DNA of 41,376 nt from contig CALIMV010000061.1 of the NCBI GenBank assembly GCA_938045275.1, positions 1 through 41,376 on the forward strand, read 5' to 3'. The DNA comes from an uncultured Granulosicoccaceae bacterium. GTDB taxonomy: Bacteria; Pseudomonadota; Gammaproteobacteria; Granulosicoccales; Granulosicoccaceae. Positions within the stretch are counted from its first letter, which is position 1, and every line of letters begins with the position of its first letter. This document shows positions 29,557 to 40,755 of this stretch, in pieces. The position numbers and the translations under genes were made by a program. Below the pieces are notes generated by a model, which did not search any database, was not told the origin of the DNA, and saw nothing but the letters and a program-made list of their open reading frames with translations.

Positions 29557-30606
29557 ATGACAGTTTCAACAGAGTTACCACCAAATACCTACTATATTGA
29601 AGTCTCTGAAGCAGGTTTACCTGAAGTAGACGGACTGTATGTACCTTCAACCGCACCCGCTGCAGAATCTGAATCCGGAACACTTTCTACTGTTGGCTAT
29701 TGGAATAGCAGATTTGCCTGGGACCGGGCTGATGGAAAGAGCGCCAGAAGCCCTGCGCTGTCTTATTCCAACAGTTATAAATCGTGGCGTATCTGCCGCC
29801 TCGATGGACACCTCGCGTACGACAATACTTGCGACGACTTGCTTCCACCTACAACAGCTAATTGGCATGTCTACAAGAAAGGTGTAGCACCTGCCCCAAA
29901 AATTGTGCTCCATCATTTCGACCCTAGAATGCCGTGTCCTCGGCCCAATGTCGTGTTTGTTATTGGCGGCCCTGGAAGTGGAAAGGGAACCATGTGCGAA
30001 CTTGCCGAAGAACAGCTGGGGTGGGCTCATTTGTCAACAGGCGAGCTGCTACGAGCAGAACTCAGTAACAACGGGCCAAAATCTGCAACTATTGAGGAAT
30101 ACATTGCCAAAGGAGAATTGGTTCCAAATGAAATCATGGTGACCTTGCTTAATGACGCTATGGATCGCCACATTAGAAGCACAGGCAATTTAAATTTCTT
30201 ATTAGATGGCTTCCCTCGATCACTGAACAATATGGAAGCCTGGTACGATATTTTTGGTAGGGATTCTGAATTACCGACTATGTTGTACTTTGAGTGCCCC
30301 TATGAAGTTCTCGAAAAACGAATTATAGGCAGAGCTAAATATTCAGGGCGTACTGACGATAATGTTGAAAGTCTAAAACTGCGATTCGATACGTACAAAT
30401 CAGAGACTTTACCTACTGTGGAGTTGTTCAGAAAGAACGATAAATGCATCGAGATTGATTCAAGCCCCGACCGTGAATCAGTCTACGCTGAAGTTGTTGA
30501 ATGTCTGTCTGATTACACCGATAAAAAACGTGTGGACCAGCCACTAACTGACAAATCTAAAATTTTGTTGGGCTTAAAGCCGTATCCCAAATCACCAAAG
30601 ACATAA
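29557..30606 (+). CDS. Eukaryotic-type UMP-CMP/adenylate kinase with unrecognised ~127-aa N-terminal module
   Basis: 349 aa; VVFVIGGPGSGKGTMCELAEEQLGWAHLSTGELLRAEL...FLLDGFPRSLNNMEAW...RAKYSGRTDDN; short LID; N-terminal YYIEVSEAGLPEVDGLYVPS...SWRICRLDGHLAY. Confidence 0.9.
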   Translation: MTVSTELPPNTYYIEVSEAGLPEVDGLYVPSTAPAAESESGTLSTVGYWNSRFAWDRADGKSARSPALSYSNSYKSWRICRLDGHLAYDNTCDDLLPPTTANWHVYKKGVAPAPKIVLHHFDPRMPCPRPNVVFVIGGPGSGKGTMCELAEEQLGWAHLSTGELLRAELSNNGPKSATIEEYIAKGELVPNEIMVTLLNDAMDRHIRSTGNLNFLLDGFPRSLNNMEAWYDIFGRDSELPTMLYFECPYEVLEKRIIGRAKYSGRTDDNVESLKLRFDTYKSETLPTVELFRKNDKCIEIDSSPDRESVYAEVVECLSDYTDKKRVDQPLTDKSKILLGLKPYPKSPKT

Positions 30607-30685
30607 TCGCACTACATTAAAGATTTCAATAGAATCTACTGGTCATACGGAAAAACGAAATAGTGAATGTATTCTGAACATTAGG

Positions 30686-31573
30686 CTAAGCAGTTAATCT
30701 CTGCCAAATCTGATCACACGCGAAACTTCGTTTTTTGCGCGCCACGTAGGCTACGATGTCAATTTCAGCGCGTATTTTGGGCTGTTCAAGCGCAACCAGT
30801 TTATCGCTGTAATCAGAATGCAATAAGCTTGCTGGTATCCATCCCAATCCCATATTACGAGCTGCACAATCGGCGACAAAATGCGCCATTTCAGTTTCTA
30901 CTACCAGATCACCCAATAATTGGGTTCTTGACTGATCCAAAATCTCACTGACAATTTTCGAAAAGTATGCCTTTGACGAATACATCAGCAACGGTATTGA
31001 TTTCAGCGTATCAATCTCTGCATCCCGCTGAATATGAGCGCCATTAGCGGCTATGACAGGTACTAGCTGATCTGTTTCTATTACGTGAGATAAGTAATGG
31101 CGAGTATCGAAATGCCGAGGTAGACGATTGGATTGGTAACATATCAGTACATCCGAATAACCGGCCAGGAACGCGGCGACGACATCTGATAACCCACTGA
31201 TGTGTGTTTCCAGGTTAATGCCTAAATCGTTGCACCAAACGTCCCACCAGTCACCAAGTTGAGCAGCAGCAATCGTTTGCGTTACCGAAAGGCGTATCGT
31301 TGATCTGGATTCACTTTTGAAACCGGTAAGACTCGCACGCGCATCCATTAAGCGTGCTACGGTATCTCGAGCTTCACTTTCAAACCGCTTGCCCTCTGCC
31401 GTTAAATGCGCCGGCACCGTACCGCGTTCAATCAAAGTAACCCCGAGCCAGCTTTCGAGTGCTCGTATGCGCCTGCTAAAGGCTGCCTGAGATATATTGC
31501 GGCGACTTGCTGCCTGTGTGAAATGCCTGGTATCTGCCACAGCAAGGAAATCTTGTAGCCAATTTATATCCAT
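30686..31573 (-). CDS. LysR family transcriptional regulator
   Basis: 295 aa; MDINWLQDFLAVADTRHFTQAASRRNISQAAFSRRIRALESWLGVTLIERG. Confidence 0.95.
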   Translation of the reverse strand: MDINWLQDFLAVADTRHFTQAASRRNISQAAFSRRIRALESWLGVTLIERGTVPAHLTAEGKRFESEARDTVARLMDARASLTGFKSESRSTIRLSVTQTIAAAQLGDWWDVWCNDLGINLETHISGLSDVVAAFLAGYSDVLICYQSNRLPRHFDTRHYLSHVIETDQLVPVIAANGAHIQRDAEIDTLKSIPLLMYSSKAYFSKIVSEILDQSRTQLLGDLVVETEMAHFVADCAARNMGLGWIPASLLHSDYSDKLVALEQPKIRAEIDIVAYVARKKRSFACDQIWQRLTA

Positions 31574-31672
31574 ACGGGTAATCTTACGTGTTGATCATTA
31601 TACGAATAATGCATGACATTACCAAGTTAAACACAAATATCGTGCACAAATTCAAATTATTTAGATAATCTT

Positions 31673-31687
31673 ATGCAATTATTGCAT
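31673..31687. promoter_or_regulatory. Candidate LysR operator ATGCAAT-T-ATTGCAT (T-N11-A)
   Basis: Perfect 15-nt palindrome containing the T-N11-A LTTR motif, in the region between the divergent LysR and TAXI genes. Confidence 0.55.
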
Positions 31688-31858
31688 TGGAATTCAAATC
31701 CAAACAGTTTCATACTGGCTGCACTCTCGATATGTGCATACTCGCCGTACCCAAAACGACGATTAACGGCAGTTATTGCCTGATTTTTAAGCACAGCGAG
31801 ATCACATGCACGGGTGCTTGCGCACCTGTCATTTAGATAACCTAGTTGGAGAAATATT

Positions 31859-32827
31859 TTGAATAAGTTCATGAAGGTATTGGGTCTAGCCACCCTGACC
31901 ACTGTTGCTGCCAGTCCTGTGAGTGCCCAAGATCAGCAGTTCATCTCGATCGGCACTGGTGGTGTTACCGGAGTTTACTACCCTACCGGTGGCGCAATCT
32001 GCCGTTTGGTTAATAAGAATCGTAAAGAACATGGTATTCGTTGCTCAGTTGAATCTACTGGTGGGTCGGTCTACAACATCAACACTGTCAGAGCGGGTGA
32101 ACTAGAATTCGGTGTAGCACAATCCGACTGGCAGTACCACGCATACAACGGCACATCAAAATTTGAAGATCAAGGTAAATTTGAAGACCTTCGAGCAGTA
32201 TTTTCAGTTCATGCAGAGCCATTTACGCTGATTGCTCGTGCAGATTCTGGTGTAGACGGCTTTGAGTCGCTGAAAGGCAAAAAAGTCAATGTTGGAAACC
32301 CGGGTTCAGGTCAACGCGCCACTATGGAAGTTGTGATGGATGGCTTTGGCATGACAATGGACGATTTTGCAGTAGCGGCTGAACTAAAAGGCTCAGAAAT
32401 GGCACAAGCGGTTTGTGACGGCAAAATTGATGCAATGATCTATGTAGTCGGTCACCCCGCCGCCGCCGTTAAAGAAGCAGCCACAACTTGTGATGTTCAG
32501 TTGGTTTCGGTAGCTGGTGAGCCAATCGACAAGCTTATCGCTGATAACTCTTACTATCGAGTAGCCACCGTTCCAGGCGGTACTTACAAAGGCACTGACG
32601 ACGATGTAACTACTTTTGGTGTAGGCGCAACTTTTGTCTCTTCTGCCGAAGTTTCAGAAGAAGCTGTTTACACAGTTGTAAAAGCTGTGTTTGATAACTT
32701 CGATGATTTTAAGAAGCTTCACCCTGCTTTCGCCAACTTGAAAGAAGAGGAAATGATAGCTGATGGTCTGTCTGCTCCATTGCACGACGGCGCTGTAAAA
32801 TACTACAAAGAACGAGGTTGGATGTAA
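31859..32827 (+). CDS. TAXI family TRAP transporter solute-binding subunit
   Basis: 322 aa, TTG start with GGAGA upstream; signal peptide; FISIGTGGVTGVYYPTGGAICRLVNK...RCSVESTGGSVYNINTVRAGELEFGVAQSD. Confidence 0.93.
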   Translation: MNKFMKVLGLATLTTVAASPVSAQDQQFISIGTGGVTGVYYPTGGAICRLVNKNRKEHGIRCSVESTGGSVYNINTVRAGELEFGVAQSDWQYHAYNGTSKFEDQGKFEDLRAVFSVHAEPFTLIARADSGVDGFESLKGKKVNVGNPGSGQRATMEVVMDGFGMTMDDFAVAAELKGSEMAQAVCDGKIDAMIYVVGHPAAAVKEAATTCDVQLVSVAGEPIDKLIADNSYYRVATVPGGTYKGTDDDVTTFGVGATFVSSAEVSEEAVYTVVKAVFDNFDDFKKLHPAFANLKEEEMIADGLSAPLHDGAVKYYKERGWM

Positions 32828-32829
32828 TT

Positions 32830-32872
32830 AGGCGTTAACGCCTGAGGCGGTCGCGTCATAAGACGTGACCGC
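32830..32872 (+). other. Two tandem stem-loops in the TAXI SBP-permease intercistronic region
   Basis: AGGCGTTAACGCCT (32830-32843), then GCGGTCGCGTC-ATAA-GACGTGACCGC (32847-32872) with one G-U; no following poly-T. Confidence 0.6.
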
Positions 32873-32978
32873 TGTTCATCTCAGCAAAAATAACACTGCA
32901 ATTGGTTGTGCCCTTCTTTTTAGTTCAAGCTTTAATGCCACATACCAATCGTCAATAATAAAATTTTGAGAATTGGTT

Positions 32979-35615
32979 ATGAGCACAACTGATCCAAACC
33001 CTTCAAGTAATAACTCACCTTCATCTGCAGCAGATGACATGGTTGCGCAGATCGAAACTGGTGGTCGAGATGCCCATGGATTTGCAGGCAAACTAATACT
33101 GGTTGTGGCATTTCTGTGGGCCGTTTTCCAACTGTATATTGCCTCCTCGATTCCGTATTTCTTGACAGAAAAACTCGGTTTTAATGTTGTATTCAACAAT
33201 CAGGCTGCCAGGCAAATACATCTCGGCTTTGCCTTGTTTCTGGCGATGCTGGCCTTCCCGCTTTTCAAATCGTCAGCCAAAGACCGTGTGCCAGTTTATG
33301 ACTGGATTTTGGCTATCGTGGCCACAAGTTGCTGTTTGTATTTACTCGTGTTTAAGGTTGAAATAGCTGGTCGCGCAGGATTACCAACCACAGCCGATCT
33401 CGTCATATCAATTACCGGTATGTTGTGTCTTGCCATAGCTGTCTATCGATCTTTGGGTCTGCCACTGATGCTGGTAGCGAGTGTATTTGTGTTCTACGTG
33501 TTCGCTGGTCATTTTTCGTGGATGCCTGATGCAATACAATGGAAAGGTGCATCAGTAAACAAAGCAATGTGGCATTTCTGGATGCAAACCGAAGGTGTGT
33601 TCGGTGTTGCACTCGGTGTTGCGGCATCGATGATTTTTCTGTTTGTTCTTTTTGGCTCGTTACTCGAAAAAGCCGGTGCTGGCGGGTATTTTATTAAGTT
33701 GGCATTTGCTCTGCTTGGGCATTTTCGCGGTGGGCCAGCCAAAGCCGCGGTGGTAGCGTCGGCGTTGTCCGGACTCTACTCCGGTTCATCGATAGCAAAC
33801 GTGGTAACAACCGGAACTTTTACAATACCACTAATGAAACGCACCGGTTTTTCACCAGAAAAATCTGGTGCTGTTGAAGTTGCCTCTTCTACCAATGGTC
33901 AATTAACGCCACCTGTAATGGGTGCGGCAGCGTTTCTTATTTCAGAATTTACCGGCGTGTCTTACCCTGAGTTGGTCAAACACGCCTTTTTACCTGCGGT
34001 TATCTCCTATATCGCACTGGTTTATATCGTTCATCTCGAGGCGCTAAAACTGAACTTGCAAGGCATGACAAAGCCATCAGCGGTGGGAACACTCGCACAG
34101 CGACTCTCGGGTGTATTGTTCGGCTTTCTGGCCATGCTTGTATTGGCGGGTATTGTTTATTTCGGACTCGGCTGGATCAAGACGGCTTTTCCTGGCATGG
34201 GCTTTTGGACTGCTGTAGGTTTGTTTCTGGTTGCGTATTTGTTTCTTTTGTTTCTTGCATCCAAACGTCCTGATCTGGCTGTGGATGACCCTAATGCCCC
34301 GATGACTGAATTGCCACGTGCAGGTGACGTTGCTATCACGGGTTATCACTACGTTCTGCCGATCATTATATTAATTTGGTGCATTCTGATTGAACGCTTG
34401 TCCCCGACGCTCTCTGCGTATTGGGCCACTGTTGCAATGATATTCGTCGTGCTGACGCAAAAGCCATTGAAAGCAATATTTCGTGGGCAAGGCTCATTGG
34501 GACAAGCGTTTACTTCCGGTGTTCGTGATTTTGTTGATGGCATGATTGCTGGGTCTCGCAATATGATTGGTATTGGCGTGGCCACTGGTGCTGCGGGTGT
34601 TATCGTTGGTACGGTATCACTGACTGGTGCCCACCAGGTGGTTGGTGAGTTTGTGGAATTTCTCTCAGGTGGTCATTTGTTACCAATGTTGTTATTGGTT
34701 GCCGTCATGAGCCTGATTCTTGGCATGGGGCTTCCAACAACGGCCAACTATATTGTTGTGTCGTCGTTAATGGCTCCGGTAATTGTTTCTGTTGGTGCTC
34801 AATCGGGTTTGGTTGTTCCGCTAGTCGCTGTTCATCTGTTCGTGTTCTATTTCGGAATTCTCGCTGACGATACACCACCGGTGGGTTTGGCAGCGTTTGC
34901 AGCTGCTGCCATATCCGGCGGTGATCCGATTAAAACTGGTGTTCAAGGCTTTACATACGACATTAGAACAGCGCTGTTACCATTTCTATTTATATTCAAT
35001 ACTGAATTATTGCTTATTGATGTGGGGCTCTTCAAAGCAGTCTTCATATTCCTGGTATCGGTTGTCGCCATGATGTTGTTCGCGGCAGCAACTCAAGGAT
35101 ATTTTTTAGCCCGCAGCCGATGGTATGAAACTCTGGCCTTGGTGCTAATTTCACTAACTCTGTTCAGACCCGGTTTCTGGCTGGATAAAGTCCAGGACCC
35201 ATACGAAAATATAGCCGGCACTGAAGCCGCTACTGTTGTTGGTGAAATGCCCGCGGGGAGTCATTTAAGGATGGTTATTAGCGGTCCTGATTTTGACGAT
35301 GCAGATAAAACACTGCAACGCACGGTGCTGGTACCGATCGGCGACGAAGCCGATGGAGCACAGCGACTGGATGCTGCCGGGTTAATGGTATCGAATATTG
35401 ATGATAAAGCCGTATTAGAAGAGCCAATGGCTGGAACACAGTTCTTTTCAGAATTATCAGACTACGACTTCTACGGTGATGAACCCGTCGAAATTGCCCA
35501 TGTTCAAAAAGAGGCGAAACGCTGGTTTAAGGAAGTATTTTATATCCCTGCATTACTGTTATTAGGACTGGTTATTCTGCTGCAACGACGACGGCAAACT
35601 GTTCCGGCATTTTAA
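32979..35615 (+). CDS. TRAP transporter fused permease (4TM/12TM) with DUF3394-like C-terminal extension
   Basis: ~878 aa; many TM helices, GGPAKAAVVASALSGLYSGSSIANVVTTGTFTIPLMKR, GLPTTANYIVVSSLMAPV; soluble C-terminal segment before a final TM. Confidence 0.92.
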   Translation: MSTTDPNPSSNNSPSSAADDMVAQIETGGRDAHGFAGKLILVVAFLWAVFQLYIASSIPYFLTEKLGFNVVFNNQAARQIHLGFALFLAMLAFPLFKSSAKDRVPVYDWILAIVATSCCLYLLVFKVEIAGRAGLPTTADLVISITGMLCLAIAVYRSLGLPLMLVASVFVFYVFAGHFSWMPDAIQWKGASVNKAMWHFWMQTEGVFGVALGVAASMIFLFVLFGSLLEKAGAGGYFIKLAFALLGHFRGGPAKAAVVASALSGLYSGSSIANVVTTGTFTIPLMKRTGFSPEKSGAVEVASSTNGQLTPPVMGAAAFLISEFTGVSYPELVKHAFLPAVISYIALVYIVHLEALKLNLQGMTKPSAVGTLAQRLSGVLFGFLAMLVLAGIVYFGLGWIKTAFPGMGFWTAVGLFLVAYLFLLFLASKRPDLAVDDPNAPMTELPRAGDVAITGYHYVLPIIILIWCILIERLSPTLSAYWATVAMIFVVLTQKPLKAIFRGQGSLGQAFTSGVRDFVDGMIAGSRNMIGIGVATGAAGVIVGTVSLTGAHQVVGEFVEFLSGGHLLPMLLLVAVMSLILGMGLPTTANYIVVSSLMAPVIVSVGAQSGLVVPLVAVHLFVFYFGILADDTPPVGLAAFAAAAISGGDPIKTGVQGFTYDIRTALLPFLFIFNTELLLIDVGLFKAVFIFLVSVVAMMLFAAATQGYFLARSRWYETLALVLISLTLFRPGFWLDKVQDPYENIAGTEAATVVGEMPAGSHLRMVISGPDFDDADKTLQRTVLVPIGDEADGAQRLDAAGLMVSNIDDKAVLEEPMAGTQFFSELSDYDFYGDEPVEIAHVQKEAKRWFKEVFYIPALLLLGLVILLQRRRQTVPAF

Positions 35616-35632
35616 CAACCGTAGGCCCATCC

Positions 35633-35664
35633 AAAGTGAGAGTTACGTCGGTAGCTCTCACTTT
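35633..35664 (+). terminator. Terminator-like hairpin after TRAP permease
   Basis: AAAGTGAGAGTTAC-GTCG-GTAGCTCTCACTTT, 14-bp stem with one G-U, 17 nt after the stop codon. Confidence 0.6.
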
Positions 35665-35824
35665 ACAAGCAACAGTTACAACAAATTGAATAAATAGTAG
35701 CGCGTTCCATCAGCCAGTTTTTATAGCCCTGCAAACCGAATACAAAAACCAACATTTTTCACTGACATGATCGGGATAAATCGAAACTTCATGCTCGCAT
35801 CTGTCAAGGCAAAAAAATAGAGAC

Positions 35825-36196
35825 ATGTCTGTTTTAAACACACCAATTTCTTTTATAGCAACTGCAAAAGCGGTGGAGTCACGACATTTTTATGAGGCTG
35901 TATTGAACCTCAAGTGCATTTCAGAGGACGCGTTTGCTCTGGTTTTTGATCTTGGACATACTACGCTTCGTATTCAAAAAGTAGAGACAGTCGCTGAAGT
36001 AAACTATACGGTGCTTGGTTGGGAAGTGAGCGATATCCGAAAATCTATAGAATCACTATCCGATAACGGTGTCAGATTTGAGAAGTTTTCACAGTTGCAA
36101 CAAGATGACCTGGGTGTGTGGCATTCGCCAAGCGGAGCATTAGTAGCGTGGTTTAAAGACCCAGATGGAAACTCATTGTCATTGACTGAACTGTGA
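35825..36196 (+). CDS. VOC (glyoxalase/bleomycin resistance-like) family protein
   Basis: 123 aa; SRHFYEAVLNLKCISEDAFALVFDLGHTTLRIQ...VWHSPSGALVAWFKDPDGNSLSL. Confidence 0.92.
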   Translation: MSVLNTPISFIATAKAVESRHFYEAVLNLKCISEDAFALVFDLGHTTLRIQKVETVAEVNYTVLGWEVSDIRKSIESLSDNGVRFEKFSQLQQDDLGVWHSPSGALVAWFKDPDGNSLSLTEL

Positions 36197-36275
36197 GTTG
36201 CTCACAAATTACCTGGTAACGAATTGGGTACCACAAAGATTAAAACAAAACACATATAAATTAGGCATGGCGCCG

Positions 36276-36551
36276 TTAGCCCACGATGTCAGCATCAAAA
36301 GCTTGTGGTTCGATTTCGTGTTCAAATTCTGGACACGCTGGAAGTGTGTACATTATGTTCATGGTTTTTTTATGCGTACTGCGAAATTGCTTCGCATACG
36401 CGTGAGCCGCGTCCACACATTCGGATTTTACTGAATATTGATATTGACTCGGTTCGTACTCTACCCAATTTGAAAACCCACACCGATCTATATTAGTACC
36501 ATCACAGATAATATACGCTTGTATCATAAAGGCTGCCAGATAATAAGTCAC
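36276..36551 (-). CDS. Small hypothetical Cys-containing protein (~91 aa)
   Basis: GTG start at 36551 preceded by AGGAGG with 6-nt spacing; four cysteines (IICDG, DRCGF, SECVD, LPACPE). The listed TTG start at 36569 lies upstream of this SD. Confidence 0.55.
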   Translation of the reverse strand: MTYYLAAFMIQAYIICDGTNIDRCGFSNWVEYEPSQYQYSVKSECVDAAHAYAKQFRSTHKKTMNIMYTLPACPEFEHEIEPQAFDADIVG

Positions 36552-37101
36552 AACATCCCTCCTTTCCAATAGCTACTGGGCAATTATTTTTAAGCATCAA
36601 CAAGAACGACGTGTGTGTCATGCTCTCTAAGTAAAACCAGGAAAGTATTTTTATGGCTATCTTAGACATAACCGTTACAACTCCTGGCGGCGTAGTGCAT
36701 TTGTATTGATCTATGGTGCAACAAACACTATTTAGGTTATGTGTTGCTGCATCAAAATTCGTACCAATACAACCGTATTGTGGTATCTGTAACTTTGAGT
36801 GGCTCAGGAAATTACAGCCGCAATGCCGTTATTAGGGAAATTGAAATTTAAAATGAAGTTACTGATTGAAGTACAACGTTAGAAAGGCAAATACGGATGC
36901 GTACGAAATCGATCGCTTCTTTGAACCAGGATTAATATAATTCAGAAGAGTTACAACTAACTGGAGTATGTTTAGGGAATGAGCTAGCAGACTGGATATT
37001 GCTGGAGATTAGTTTGCTACTAGGAACGAAATTCTTTACGGCTTTTTGAGGTGGCTAAAACAAACCCGTCGCAATATATCACTGCAACGGGCCGTAAATA
37101 A

Positions 37102-37130
37102 GTTTGCAGCTCTGGTATCGAGCTGCAAAC
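37102..37130 (-). terminator. katG terminator-like hairpin
   Basis: GTTTGCAGCTC-TGGTATC-GAGCTGCAAAC, perfect 11-bp stem, 10 nt downstream of the katG stop on the minus strand; followed by TTATTTACGG. Confidence 0.65.
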
Positions 37131-37140
37131 GCACTTTTAA

Positions 37141-39327
<2,187 letters not shown>

Positions 39328-39389
39328 TTAAATAGAACTTTTAGTTTTGTGTGTAATTGAGTACTAAGTTAAAGCAATAAAAAGAGAGA

Positions 39390-39812
39390 TTAAGTGCGAC
39401 AGTCAGGGCAAATGCCCCAATACACCACTTCTGCCTCATCGATCGCGTACCCGTGATTATCATCAGCAATCAAACACGGTGCCTCACCTACAGCGCAATC
39501 GATATCAACTACCGCATTGCAATTTCGGCAAATCAAATGATGGTGATTATCGACTCGATGCTCGTACAGTGCTGCCGATCCGGCAGGTTGAATGCGTCTG
39601 ATCAATCCGTGATCAGACATGGCATTCAGTGCGTCATAAACAGCCTGGCGCGAGATAGTGCCAATTTCCGACTCCACTGTGCTAATGATTTCATCCGCCA
39701 TTATGTGCGGACAGGCCTTCACAGCACGATAGACCGCCAAACGCTGTGCTGTAACCTGCAACCCAGCCTGTTTTAGCGTTGCACGGAAGTCAGAATCGAT
39801 GTGTTTAGACAT
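39390..39812 (-). CDS. Fur family transcriptional regulator (PerR/FurA-like)
   Basis: 140 aa; [51 protein letters not shown]...[16 protein letters not shown]; located upstream of katG. Confidence 0.93.
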   Translation of the reverse strand: MSKHIDSDFRATLKQAGLQVTAQRLAVYRAVKACPHIMADEIISTVESEIGTISRQAVYDALNAMSDHGLIRRIQPAGSAALYEHRVDNHHHLICRNCNAVVDIDCAVGEAPCLIADDNHGYAIDEAEVVYWGICPDCRT

Positions 39813-39832
39813 AAGCAGCGAGGATAATGGAT

Positions 39833-39870
39833 ATTCTGGACTGAGTCAATAATCATGTTTATTCCAGAAT
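39833..39870. promoter_or_regulatory. Candidate Fur-family operator: ATTCTGGA ... TCCAGAAT inverted repeat
   Basis: 8-bp perfect arms (39833-39840, 39863-39870) with 22-nt AT-rich spacer, 20 bp upstream of the fur-like start codon. Confidence 0.5.
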
Positions 39871-40107
39871 GGTATTTTTTCAGGATATTTAAGAATGCGG
39901 TGGCTGATTAGAGTCGGTGTGAGTAAATCCAGCTCAATTACACAATGCTCACTCAACGTTCACTTATTTAGTTCCGGCTAAGTCAGGATGAGTGGCTTCT
40001 GGTATTTCCAATTTGGATAAGCACAAGCGTGTATGTGTTATCCACAAACAGTACCTTCGGCCGCCTACTAACCGCTACGCGTTTATAAGCCTAAAGCTGT
40101 TAAATCT

Positions 40108-40602
40108 TTATAGGATAAATTGCTTGGCGATACGGTCCACTGGTGTACCATCCATTAATGGAACACCTGTTTGAATGTCATAGTCATTGAAGCCCATCTT
40201 TGCATAGTAAGCCAACCCAGAATGATTATCGGCTCTGATACTTGCATTAATGTGTGTGAAGTCCCCACCTTTTAAATGCCGGATTGTGGCATTAAACAGC
40301 GTCGTACCCACTCCTCTGACTTTTTGGTGTGGGCGTGCAAAGGTTGCTATATCTACCCAGCCCACCGGTAGATCGGATCTGATAGACAACGCCTGGAAGC
40401 CAAGAATTGAATCATTATTATTATGCGCAACAATACAACAAATGCAATTATCCCCGGTTAAAAAATATTCGAAAAAACGTAATTCGTCAAACTCTATTTC
40501 GTAAGCCGTTGTACCACCAATAACAATAATGTCATTCAGCAATGTACACATCGAAGCGGCGTCTTGTTTAGTAGCATAACGAGTATTTATTTGATGATTC
40601 AT
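40108..40602 (-). CDS. GNAT family N-acetyltransferase
   Basis: ~164 aa from internal ATG (MNHQINTRYATKQDAASMCTLLNDII); PHQKVRGVGTTLFNATIRHL acetyl-CoA motif; NHSGLAYYAKMGF. Confidence 0.88.
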   Translation of the reverse strand: MNHQINTRYATKQDAASMCTLLNDIIVIGGTTAYEIEFDELRFFEYFLTGDNCICCIVAHNNNDSILGFQALSIRSDLPVGWVDIATFARPHQKVRGVGTTLFNATIRHLKGGDFTHINASIRADNHSGLAYYAKMGFNDYDIQTGVPLMDGTPVDRIAKQFIL

Positions 40603-40755
40603 CAATTGAACTTGGGAATTAATACACGTGTGCGCTGGCGTTGATGCTTGCATTATACTCAGGAGAGTAACAATCAGCAATTTACAGGGTAAATGTAAAC
40701 TCGCGTTGTTTTAAATTGCTTAATTTGAAGGAAGAGCACTCAGTAAAATAGGCCA

